33,867 nt of DNA from Candidatus Omnitrophota bacterium (GCA_024542985.1 JAMXCX010000014.1:1-33867); one strand, 5' to 3'; counted from the first letter of the stretch, positions 19,640 through 27,746 are shown. Translations and numbers: made by a program. Notes: a model not told the origin generated them from the letters alone.

Positions 19640-20506
19640 TTGGGTATGGAAGAAATCGGACAAAAAGGGTCCTCACAGTTTTGGATTCATGGAATCAAGC
19701 GTGGCGAGGCAATGGTTAGTTTTCTAAAAAGTAAGATAGGTTCCTTAGAGGAGAAGGAAGTATTAGACATTGGTTCAGGAGCCGGCGGTATAAGTATTGT
19801 TTTCGCCCAAAAATGTAAGAGGATTGTCTCTTTAGATTCAGGCGCTGATAATGTAGAATTTATAAGACAGCGCCTAGAGGAAAAAAATATCAAAAATATT
19901 GAATTATTATTAGGGAACGCTATCAAGTTGCCTTTTCACGATGAAGAGTTTGATATTGTCATTCTTAACGGGGTCTTGGAATGGATTCCTTATACAAGAG
20001 GTAAGGAGCCTTTTTCTTTGCAGTGTAGGGCCTTGGCTGAGGCCTTCAGGGTCCTGAAGAAGAGGGGCTTACTTTATTTAGCTACGGAGAACCGTTGGTA
20101 TCCATTTAATTTTTTGCGTGATCCTCACGTCCACATTCCATTCGTGTGCATGCTGCCGCGTAAAATTGCTAATTTTGTTTCTTTTATTTTTTCCAGAAAA
20201 CCCTATGAGAATTTTATTTATTCTTATTGGAAATTAAAAAACTTAATTAAGGAATCCGGTTTTTCAAGAGTAGACATCTATGCGCCTCTAATTCATTATC
20301 AGTATCCGGTAATTATCAAAGATTTAGAAAAAAGATGTTCTTTAAGCAAAGTGGATAGAGATAATTTATATTTAAAATATAGCAAGATGAAATTAACCAG
20401 GTGCCTTAAGATAAAAATTTTCTTTTTGAGAATAGTTTTCTTTTTGAGAATAACAAAGATGTTTATTCATGGTTTTTTAGTTCTTGGCTACAAGAGTAAC
20501 AGCTAA
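19640..20506 (+). CDS. Class I SAM-dependent methyltransferase
   Basis: 'VLDIGSGAGGISIVFAQKCKRIVSLDSG', 'LPFHDEEFDIVILNGVLEW'. TTG 19640 or ATG 19646 start. Confidence 0.9.
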   Translation: MGMEEIGQKGSSQFWIHGIKRGEAMVSFLKSKIGSLEEKEVLDIGSGAGGISIVFAQKCKRIVSLDSGADNVEFIRQRLEEKNIKNIELLLGNAIKLPFHDEEFDIVILNGVLEWIPYTRGKEPFSLQCRALAEAFRVLKKRGLLYLATENRWYPFNFLRDPHVHIPFVCMLPRKIANFVSFIFSRKPYENFIYSYWKLKNLIKESGFSRVDIYAPLIHYQYPVIIKDLEKRCSLSKVDRDNLYLKYSKMKLTRCLKIKIFFLRIVFFLRITKMFIHGFLVLGYKSNS

Positions 20507-20511
20507 TTAGA

Positions 20512-21699
20512 ATGACAAAGAAATTAAACATTTTAATGATTGCTGATATATTCTTTCCTGATGTAAGAGGTGGCTCGGGAAGAGTTGTCTTTGAGGTAAG
20601 CAGAGGGTTGGCTAAAAAAGGCCATAATTTGACTGTTTTAACCCGCAGAAAGGATAAGAATTTATTACCCGACGAAGAAATGCACGGGTTTAAAGTTTAC
20701 CGGTACAATATTGGCTCAACTCATCCGGCCGGTTTTCTATTTTCTTCTTTAAAAAATACCTATAAACTAGTCAAGTCATTATCAAAAGACATTAGGTTTG
20801 ATTGTTTAATTCTCAATCAACCCTTATCAGCTTTAGGGGCGCTTATGGTAAGAAAATTTAAACATATTCCTAAAATATACTTTTTTCATTCTTCCTGGCC
20901 TGAAGAATATCATACAAAGAAACAAAGAAATGATATAGGCTTAGTCTTAAGAAGGTGGATAGAAAAAAAAGTTTTGAGCAAGAGTCAGATGGTAATACCA
21001 GCAAGTAAATATTCCAAAGATAAGATTAAAAGATTATACCCTAAGTTATCTTTAAATATTAAAATCATACCCAACGGTGTTGATGTCGAAAAATTTAAAC
21101 CCACCAATAATAAGACAATAATAAAAGGTGAGCTAGATATTGCCCTAGATAAGAAAGTTCTTTTTACGGTCAGGAATTTGACTCCTAGGATGGGTTTGGA
21201 GAGTTTAATAGAGGCGATGGTTAAGGTGAAAGAAGACCATAAAGATATTTTACTTATTATTGGCGGTATAGGGCGCCTTAAGCAACAGCTAGAAACTCTT
21301 ACAGCCAGTTTAGGTTTAGAAGATAGCGTTATTTTTACCGGTAACATAGAGGAAAGCGATTTGCCTTTATATTACAGAGCAGCGGATTTTTTTATTTTGC
21401 CGACAAAAACCTTAGAGGGATTTGGTTTAGTAACTTTGGAGGCCCTTGCTTGCGGCATACCTGTTTTAGGGACACCTGTAGGGGCTACAGTAGAAATTCT
21501 CAAACAATTAGACGAGAGATTGCTTTTTAAAGGAACTGACGCTGGCTCAATGGCTAAATTAATCAGTGAATACCTGGGAAAACCCAAAAATCAAATTAAT
21601 GAATTAAAACAAAGATGCCGGCAGTTTGCGGTTGATAATTATTCTTGGGAAAAATTAACATCCAGTTTAGAAAAAGTATTAACAGACGTTCTGTCGTGA
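20512..21699 (+). CDS. Glycosyltransferase family 4
   Basis: 'FFPDVRGGSGRVVFEVSRGLAKKGHNLTVLTRR', 'LPTKTLEGFGLVTLEALACGIPVLGTPVGATVEIL'. Confidence 0.95.
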   Translation: MTKKLNILMIADIFFPDVRGGSGRVVFEVSRGLAKKGHNLTVLTRRKDKNLLPDEEMHGFKVYRYNIGSTHPAGFLFSSLKNTYKLVKSLSKDIRFDCLILNQPLSALGALMVRKFKHIPKIYFFHSSWPEEYHTKKQRNDIGLVLRRWIEKKVLSKSQMVIPASKYSKDKIKRLYPKLSLNIKIIPNGVDVEKFKPTNNKTIIKGELDIALDKKVLFTVRNLTPRMGLESLIEAMVKVKEDHKDILLIIGGIGRLKQQLETLTASLGLEDSVIFTGNIEESDLPLYYRAADFFILPTKTLEGFGLVTLEALACGIPVLGTPVGATVEILKQLDERLLFKGTDAGSMAKLISEYLGKPKNQINELKQRCRQFAVDNYSWEKLTSSLEKVLTDVLS

Positions 21700-21723
21700 T
21701 ATTGAGCAGTATAGTAGGAATAT

Positions 21724-22896
21724 ATGTCTAAGATTAAGGTATTACATATTCATACCTTACCGGTTATAAGCGGTTCAGGAATTAATACTTTTCTAACTAT
21801 GGATAGGCTTGATAAAGATAAATACGAGGTGGAATTTGCCTGTAAACCCGGGGGGAAACTAATAGAATTGGTTCGAGAGCGAGGGATTGTCTTTCGGCCG
21901 GTTAATCACTTTGTTATGCTGGTGAGCCCCTTTAATGATTTAGCAGCTTTATTCGAGCTGATTTTTATTTTAAGGCGCAACAAGTATGATATTGTCCATA
22001 CTCATAATTCTAAAGCCGGCTTTATCGGTCGGTTAGCAGCTAAAATCGCCGGGATTACGATTATTGTTCATACTATTCATGGGTTTGCTTTCCATGATTT
22101 TGAGAAGCCGCCGCGTCAAAAATTATTTATTTTGCTAGAAAAACTTGCTGCTTGTTTTGCTGATAAATTGATAACTGTATCCAGGTCGCTTAAAGACTGG
22201 GGTTTGAGTTTAGGTATAGGTAAAGAAAATCAATATGTTACTATTTATGATGGCATTGAAATTGATAAGTTTAACTCAGGTTTTAATATTGAAAAAAAGA
22301 AACAGGAGCTTGGAATAGAACCGGAAGATTTCGTAATCGGAGTTGTGTCTAAGCTATGGGAAGGTAAAGGGCATGGGTGTATAATAAAAGCTGCCAAAAT
22401 GGTAGCTGTCAAAATACCCCGGGTCAAATTCATCTTTGTCGGCGAGGGTTATTTGAGGCAGAAGTTAGAGGAACTAACCAAAAGGTCAGGATTAGATAAG
22501 CATATCATTTTTGCTGGTTTTAGGAGTGATATTCCTGAAATTACTTCTACCTTTGATGTGGCTATTTTAGTTTCTTTGTTTGAAGGTTTAGGCCGGGTGT
22601 TACTCGAAGCAATGGCAGCAGCGAAGGTGGTTATTGCCACAAAAATCGGCGGTATTGTGGATATTGTTGATGACGGTCAAACCGGAATATTGATTAAACC
22701 CGAAGATCACCAAGCTTTAGCCGAAGCAATAGTAAAATTGCTTTTAGATGATGATTTACGGATTAAAATGGGCCAAGCCGGCCGAAGGAAAATTGATACT
22801 AAGTTTAGTGCTAAAACTATGGTTAATCGAATCGATGAAGTTTATCGGGAATTAGTTGTTAAGAAAGCATTTCCTAGAAGAAGTGCACGCAGGTAG
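21724..22896 (+). CDS. Glycosyltransferase family 4
   Basis: 'IHTLPVISGSGINTFLTM', 'THNSKAGFIGRLAAKIAGI', 'VSLFEGLGRVLLEAMAAAKVVIATKIGGIVDIV'. Its 3' end is duplicated at 23950-24030. Confidence 0.95.
   Translation: MSKIKVLHIHTLPVISGSGINTFLTMDRLDKDKYEVEFACKPGGKLIELVRERGIVFRPVNHFVMLVSPFNDLAALFELIFILRRNKYDIVHTHNSKAGFIGRLAAKIAGITIIVHTIHGFAFHDFEKPPRQKLFILLEKLAACFADKLITVSRSLKDWGLSLGIGKENQYVTIYDGIEIDKFNSGFNIEKKKQELGIEPEDFVIGVVSKLWEGKGHGCIIKAAKMVAVKIPRVKFIFVGEGYLRQKLEELTKRSGLDKHIIFAGFRSDIPEITSTFDVAILVSLFEGLGRVLLEAMAAAKVVIATKIGGIVDIVDDGQTGILIKPEDHQALAEAIVKLLLDDDLRIKMGQAGRRKIDTKFSAKTMVNRIDEVYRELVVKKAFPRRSARR
22807..22858 (+). repeat. 52-bp direct repeat, copy 1 (inside the 3' end of the GT4 CDS)
   Basis: agtgctaaaactatggttaatcgaatcgatgaagtttatcgggaattagttg, identical to 23970-24021 (offset 1163 bp). 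Degenerate similarity extends from 22787 to ~22867. Confidence 0.98.
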
Positions 22897-22939
22897 TTAT
22901 TTGCCTAGCGGTAGTAATTGAGTAGGAGGTAAGAATATT

Positions 22940-23917
22940 ATGAAAAAAGCTCTGATTACAGGTATTACCGGACAGGATGGCTCTTATTTGGCAGAATTTT
23001 TATTAAATAAGGGATATGAGGTTCACGGATTAGTACGACGCGTGGCCTTAGAAGATCCAGATTATCTTCTTAGCCGGATACAACATGTTATTGATAAGAT
23101 TAATTTACATGTTGGTTCTTTGGAAAGCTATGCAAGCATATTCAATACCGTGGAAAAAGTAAAACCGGATGAGTGCTATCATCTGGCTGCGCAGAGTTTT
23201 GTTAGCTATTCATTCGAAGATGAATTTTCTACAATTAACACCAACATCAATGGAACACTCTACGTTCTGTCGGCCATAAAACAAAAAGCATCGCATTGTA
23301 AGTTTTACTTTGCCGGTTCAAGTGAGATGTTTGGCCTAGTCAAAGTAACGCCCCAGGATGAAAACACTCCTTTCCATCCTCGTTCTCCATATGGAGTTTC
23401 TAAGGCAGCTGGATTTTATATAACCCAAAATTACCGTGAAGCGTATAACATTTTTGCCTGTAGCGGTATGCTTTTTAATCATGAGTCGCCTCGACGAGGT
23501 TTTGAATTTGTTACTAGAAAGATTAGCCGGACAGTGGCAAAAATTAAGCTTGGCATGAAAGAGAAGTTAAGATTAGGTAATTTAGAGGCAAAGAGAGATT
23601 GGGGCTATGCTCCTGATTATGTAGAGGCGATGTGGCTCATGTTACAACAGGATAAGCCTGGTGATTATGTAGTTGCAACTGGCGAAACCCACTCCGTAGG
23701 TGAATTTGCTGAATCGGCATTTAACTGTGTTGGGTTAAATTGGAAAGATTATGTAACAGTAGATAAAATGTTTTACCGCCCATCGGAAGTTAATCTTTTG
23801 CAAGGAAATTACGAGAAATCTAGAAAAACTTTAGGTTGGGAACCAAAAGTTAAATTTGCTGATCTTGTTAAGATGATGGTTGAGTCAGACTTGGAGGCTT
23901 TGAAAAAGCATAAATAA
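22940..23917 (+). CDS. gmd: GDP-mannose 4,6-dehydratase
   Basis: 'ALITGITGQDGSYLAEFLLNKGYEVHGLVRR', 'HLAAQSFVSYSF', 'GSSEMFG', 'SPYGVSKAAGFYITQNYREAYNIFACSGMLFNHESPRRGFEFVTRKI', 'RDWGYAPDYVEAMWLMLQQ'. SD AGGAGGT upstream. Confidence 0.95.
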   Translation: MKKALITGITGQDGSYLAEFLLNKGYEVHGLVRRVALEDPDYLLSRIQHVIDKINLHVGSLESYASIFNTVEKVKPDECYHLAAQSFVSYSFEDEFSTINTNINGTLYVLSAIKQKASHCKFYFAGSSEMFGLVKVTPQDENTPFHPRSPYGVSKAAGFYITQNYREAYNIFACSGMLFNHESPRRGFEFVTRKISRTVAKIKLGMKEKLRLGNLEAKRDWGYAPDYVEAMWLMLQQDKPGDYVVATGETHSVGEFAESAFNCVGLNWKDYVTVDKMFYRPSEVNLLQGNYEKSRKTLGWEPKVKFADLVKMMVESDLEALKKHK

Positions 23918-23948
23918 AGTGATTCAAGGCTAATTTTCACTAGCAAAG

Positions 23949-24044
23949 TGGAAAATCGATAATAAATTCAGTGCTAAAACTATGGTTAATCGAATCGATG
24001 AAGTTTATCGGGAATTAGTTGCTAAAAAAGGAGTAGCGGAATGA
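23949..24044 (+). pseudogene. C-terminal remnant of a GT4 gene paralogous to 21724-22896
   Basis: Reads WKIDNKFSAKTMVNRIDEVYRELVAKKGVAE* in frame, against RKIDTKFSAKTMVNRIDEVYRELVVKK in the intact GT4. The remnant's TGA overlaps the ATG of the next gene (ATGA at 24041). In-frame TAA at 23931-23933 just upstream. Confidence 0.85.
23970..24021 (+). repeat. 52-bp direct repeat, copy 2
   Basis: Identical to 22807-22858. Confidence 0.98.
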
Positions 24045-25111
24045 TTAATTATGGATTACTTACTAGCGTTTTTCTAATTTCTCTGTTAGCTTCATTTTTA
24101 CTTACTCCCTTGGCAAAAAGTATTGCTTTAAAGCTTAATATAATGTCTCAGCCGGGAGCAAGAAAGATTCACGTCAGCGCAGTTCCTTATTTAGGAGGTT
24201 TAGCTATTTACTGTGCTTTTGTTATTGCTCTTTCGATTATATTATATTTTGATCATTCATTGAAAGCAGAATCCTGTAAGCAATTTGCCGGTATTCTTGT
24301 TGGGAGTTTATTTATTGTTGCTTTGGGGCTGTGGGATGACATAAAAGATATCAAGCCTCGTTTTAAATTAATCGGTCAGATTATTGTTGCTTTGATACTA
24401 TTTAGTTTTGGCTTACGGATAGAAGTTCTAAGTAATCCCTTCTCCGGCGGCCTAATACATCTTCCTTTAGCAGTAAGCCTTGTTTTCACCTTGTTGTGGT
24501 TTTTGGGATTAATGAATGCGATGAATTTGATAGATGGTTTAGATGGCCTGGCTTGCGGCATAACAGTAATAGTGAGCGGCGCGCTAATTTTTATTGCTTT
24601 ATACTTAAACAATTACGCAAATGTTTTTCTTTTAGCAGCTTTAGCCGGAAGTTGCCTGGGTTTTTTGCGCTTTAATTTTTACCCGGCTAAGATTTTTATG
24701 GGAGATTCCGGCAGCATGTTTTTGGGGATGATTTTGGCTTCGGTAGCCTTAATCGGCTCGCAGCATAAGGCAGCCACAGCAGTTATTTTACTTACACCTT
24801 TAACCGCTTTGACCATACCAGTTTATGACATATTTGCAGCCCTGCTGCGGCGAATATCAAAGAAACAACCGGTATTTAATCCGGATAGAAAACATATTCA
24901 TCATCGCTTGCTGGATTTAGGCTTAAGCCAGCGGCAAATAACATTATTTTTTTATTTAGCAACTTTCTATCTTAGCGTATTTGCATTTTTGTTTGTGCTT
25001 ATACCTGAACAGTACGCGCTTGTGCTTTTAATTTTGCTGGCTTTGGGGTTAAGCATAAGTTTACTGGTAGTTACTTTCATTGAAAGTAAACTTAGGCTTG
25101 TATGCAAGTAG
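24041..25111 (+). CDS. Undecaprenyl-phosphate sugar-1-phosphate transferase (WecA/TagO/MraY family)
   Basis: 'PGARKIHVSAVPYLGGLAIY', 'LGLWDDIKDIKPRFKLIGQI', 'MNAMNLIDGLDGLACG', 'FNFYPAKIFMGDSGSMFLG', 'PDRKHIHHRLLDLG'. Confidence 0.95.
   Translation: MINYGLLTSVFLISLLASFLLTPLAKSIALKLNIMSQPGARKIHVSAVPYLGGLAIYCAFVIALSIILYFDHSLKAESCKQFAGILVGSLFIVALGLWDDIKDIKPRFKLIGQIIVALILFSFGLRIEVLSNPFSGGLIHLPLAVSLVFTLLWFLGLMNAMNLIDGLDGLACGITVIVSGALIFIALYLNNYANVFLLAALAGSCLGFLRFNFYPAKIFMGDSGSMFLGMILASVALIGSQHKAATAVILLTPLTALTIPVYDIFAALLRRISKKQPVFNPDRKHIHHRLLDLGLSQRQITLFFYLATFYLSVFAFLFVLIPEQYALVLLILLALGLSISLLVVTFIESKLRLVCK
25071..25089. repeat. Perfect 9-bp inverted repeat (ttactttca-t-tgaaagtaa) at the 3' end of the WecA-like gene
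   Basis: Directly readable palindrome 22 bp before the stop codon. Confidence 0.8.
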
Positions 25112-25227
25112 GACGTATTTATATTTTGGGGTAAAGTCCCTTGTGATATAATATTGTATAATTGAAACTAGCTTGAGAAATCAACTATTCCTGAGCAGGA
25201 TGAAAATCACAGGAAGGAGCCAAGGAA

Positions 25228-26043
25228 ATGTATAAAGAATATTGGGATTTGACTCATAAACCCTTCGAAAATACTCCCGACCCAAGGTTCATTTACTATT
25301 CCCCTCAACACGAAGAAGTATTTTCCCGTCTTCTTTACGTAATAAAGGAAGGTAAAGGTGCGGCAATGTTGACCGGAGTTTTTGGCTGCGGCAAGACCTT
25401 AATAAGCAGAATTTTGCTTAAAGAGCTGGATAGCAGTATTTATAAAACCGTACTCATAACCAATCCTTATTTAACTTATGAAGAGTTCTTAATGCATATC
25501 TGTTACAATTTGGGCTGTAAAGATTTGCCTGATACGAAATCGGAAGTTCTTGTTAATGTTGTGCTGCAAAGGTTGAACGAGGCCTTAATAAACAACATGC
25601 GCGATGGCAAAAGAACAGTTGTTATTATTGATGAGGCTCACGTGATTAAAGACAGAAAAGTTTGGGAAGAAATAAGGCTTATTCTTAACTTCCAATTGGA
25701 AGATAAATTTCTGATTACTCTTTTACTCCTGGGCCAGCCGGAGTTAGAAGAAGCAATGGATATCAATAAACAATTTTCGCAAAGAATTGCCATTAAGGGC
25801 CATCTAGGCAGTTTCGACGACGATGATGCCAAGAAATATATCCGGCACAGGTTATCTGTCGCCGGAAGAGACAAAGACCTATTTACCGAGGATGCCTATA
25901 AAGAAATATTCAAGAAATCCGGAGGCATACCCCGCCGGATAAATAATATTTGTGATTTAGCTTTGTTGTCAGGATTTGGCTTAAAAACTTCTCTAATCGA
26001 TAAAGATATAATCAAAGACGTATCTAACGATTTAGGAAATTAG
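25228..26043 (+). CDS. ExeA/GspA-like AAA ATPase (similar to the ATPase of exosortase/EPS loci)
   Basis: 'MYKEYWDLTHKPFENTPDPRFIYYSPQHEEVFSRLLYVIKEGKGAAMLTGVFGCGKTLISR', Walker B 'TVVIIDEAHVI', C-terminal 'SGGIPRRINNICDLALL'. SD GGAAGGAG upstream. Confidence 0.92.
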   Translation: MYKEYWDLTHKPFENTPDPRFIYYSPQHEEVFSRLLYVIKEGKGAAMLTGVFGCGKTLISRILLKELDSSIYKTVLITNPYLTYEEFLMHICYNLGCKDLPDTKSEVLVNVVLQRLNEALINNMRDGKRTVVIIDEAHVIKDRKVWEEIRLILNFQLEDKFLITLLLLGQPELEEAMDINKQFSQRIAIKGHLGSFDDDDAKKYIRHRLSVAGRDKDLFTEDAYKEIFKKSGGIPRRINNICDLALLSGFGLKTSLIDKDIIKDVSNDLGN

Positions 26044-26124
26044 ATATTTAGTTTTTTGGTTGGATTTTACTAAAAATCCAATGATATTTCTTTGGGGAAT
26101 TAGGATATAAATTATAGTAAACTA

Positions 26125-26153
26125 TTGTTTTTTGCCTAAAAATAGGTTATATT
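26125..26153 (+). promoter_or_regulatory. Candidate sigma70 promoter for the 64-aa protein gene
   Basis: TTGTTT - 17 bp - TATATT. Confidence 0.4.
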
Positions 26154-26207
26154 TCTACTAGGGGTATAAAAAAAAGCATGAGGTTTTTGGAAAAAAGGAG
26201 GTGAAAA

Positions 26208-26402
26208 ATGGAGAAGGCAGTCTGTGTTTTTATGATTTTTGCTTTCATAAGTCTAATTGTTGGTATAATCTCAAGGCTAACGTTAACTCCTGTCCCGTTC
26301 GTACCGGGAACGCTTGAGGCAGGTTCCTTGCTAAATTTTGCTAATACTTGTCTTTTGTTTGCTATTGCCCTGATGCTGAAGATTAAGAGCTGTAAGAGTT
26401 AA
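26208..26402 (+). CDS. Small (64 aa) membrane protein of unknown function, two predicted TM helices
   Basis: Excellent SD (aaaaaaggaggtgaaaaATG). MEKAVCVFMIFAFISLIVGIISRLT...LLNFANTCLLFAIALMLKI. Confidence 0.75.
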   Translation: MEKAVCVFMIFAFISLIVGIISRLTLTPVPFVPGTLEAGSLLNFANTCLLFAIALMLKIKSCKS

Positions 26403-26436
26403 ATAATTATAAGTTTGCAATTTAGTGATTACTAGG

Positions 26437-26492
26437 CCCCAGGCTATAATAACTGGCTCTAAAAAAAGAGGCAGAAAGTAGCCCGGGGTTTT
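26437..26492 (+). ncRNA. Candidate structured RNA element or complex terminator
   Basis: Outer stem ccccaggct/agcccgggg (one A-C mismatch) enclosing inner stem ctggctct/agaggcag (one G-G mismatch, A-rich loop), followed by TTTTAACATTTTT. Confidence 0.45.
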
Positions 26493-26578
26493 AACATTTT
26501 TAGGCATAAAATCATTATCTAAGTTTCAGTATATATTTTTATCCTAACCCAAAGCTATTGCTTTGTTATATTATTTTA

Positions 26579-26606
26579 TTGATTAAATACAGCCAAGGAA
26601 TATAAT
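26579..26606 (+). promoter_or_regulatory. Candidate sigma70 promoter for the TrmH gene
   Basis: TTGATT - 16 bp - TATAAT. Confidence 0.45.
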
Positions 26607-26702
26607 GTTTCTACGCAATAACCAAACATTCCAATATACTTTTGGTGTCTATTTTTAGCTCAGCTAGTGATTATCAGGCATATTCTTGAGCAGGAGGGCC
26701 CG

Positions 26703-27458
26703 GTGACTAAAAAATCCTTTATTCTCTATGGCAAAAATTCTGTTTTTGAAAGGCTTAAAAGCAATTCCCAAAGCATAAAAAAGTTATATTTAGAGACAGA
26801 TTTCAATACACCCCATATAGAAAAGCTTATTAAATCAGCTAATGTCCGGACTGAGCGTGTTTCTCGAAAAGTTTTACATAAAATTAGGCCGGCTGGGCCC
26901 CTGCAAGGTATTGTTGCTGAGGTAGAAAAATTCGAATACGCAGACTTTACGGAATTGCTTAATAAGGCTGGTTCGAAACGCCTTTCTTTTATTTTTTTAG
27001 ATAGAGTTTTTGATCCTCAAAATTTAGGAGCTATAATTCGAACCACAGCCTGTTTTGGAGGATTCGCTATTGTTATACCGAAACATAAGGCTTGCGAAGT
27101 TACCGAAACCGTACTCCATGTTGCCGCCGGAGGAGAAAACTTTACACCGGTAGCTATGGTTTCTAATCTTAGCAATGCTTTGATAGAAGCAAAAAGATGC
27201 GGTTGGTGGATAGTTGGGGCAATAGTCACCGAAGGCCAGGATATTGGCAGGGTTAACCTGCCTTTTCCTTTGGGTCTGGTCTTGGGTTCTGAAGGCCGGG
27301 GCGTGCGTTATGGCATAGAGAAACATCTAGATGTAAGGGTACAGATTCCTATGGGAGGAGCGCCTCTTTCACTCAACATAAATTGTGCTTGTTCGATTTT
27401 CTGTCATCAAATAGCTAAGCAGAGGGTAAGTAGCCAGAGAATAGTAGGGAAAGCTTAA
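26703..27458 (+). CDS. TrmH/SpoU family RNA 2'-O-ribose methyltransferase (RlmB-like)
   Basis: 'LYGKNSVFERLKSN', 'FLDRVFDPQNLGAIIRTTACFGG', 'LVLGSEGRGVR', 'VQIPMGGAPLSLNINCACSIFCHQI'. Track start 26667, but GTG 26703 is preceded by AGGAGG (26692-26697). Confidence 0.93.
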   Translation: MTKKSFILYGKNSVFERLKSNSQSIKKLYLETDFNTPHIEKLIKSANVRTERVSRKVLHKIRPAGPLQGIVAEVEKFEYADFTELLNKAGSKRLSFIFLDRVFDPQNLGAIIRTTACFGGFAIVIPKHKACEVTETVLHVAAGGENFTPVAMVSNLSNALIEAKRCGWWIVGAIVTEGQDIGRVNLPFPLGLVLGSEGRGVRYGIEKHLDVRVQIPMGGAPLSLNINCACSIFCHQIAKQRVSSQRIVGKA

Positions 27459-27579
27459 GATATGGCCCCAAAGGTGATTTTGGAGATCCTTCAGAATTTA
27501 GCCGTAAACTTCCCCAAGGCCTTATAGGGCAATAGATTAAGAAGATTAAACCCAAATTTGTATTTAAAACCGGAAGCTT

Positions 27580-27601
27580 ACAGCTTAAAGCTTAAAGCTG
27601 T
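27580..27601. repeat. Short inverted repeat acagctt-aaagctta-aagctgt
   Basis: 7-bp perfect stem, 8-nt loop, intergenic. Confidence 0.7.
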
Positions 27602-27606
27602 CTTGG

Positions 27607-27636
27607 TTGACTTGATTTATTAAGATATGGTATACT
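27607..27636 (+). promoter_or_regulatory. Candidate sigma70 promoter for the PAS/HD-GYP gene
   Basis: TTGACT - 18 bp - TATACT. Confidence 0.55.
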
Positions 27637-27652
27637 TTTTAAGTGTAGGTCT

Positions 27653-27670
27653 ATATCTATCTATAGATAT
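27653..27670. promoter_or_regulatory. Possible operator: 8-bp inverted repeat atatctat-ct-atagatat just downstream of the promoter
   Basis: Perfect palindrome 16 bp downstream of the -10 element. Confidence 0.35.
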
Positions 27671-27746
27671 CAAAAGAGGATAGGGCTAAAAGCAGCAGTT
27701 TTAAAGGCATTTCTTAGGCAAGACTAAGGTATGATTTTGTAAATTC

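Noticed and set aside
25189-25200. tcctg-ag-cagga palindrome upstream of the ExeA-like gene
   Set aside because: Only 5-bp arms; expected by chance at this scale.
26060-26081. ttggattt/aaatccaa hairpin after the ExeA-like gene
   Set aside because: Possible weak terminator, but no U-run directly after the stem.
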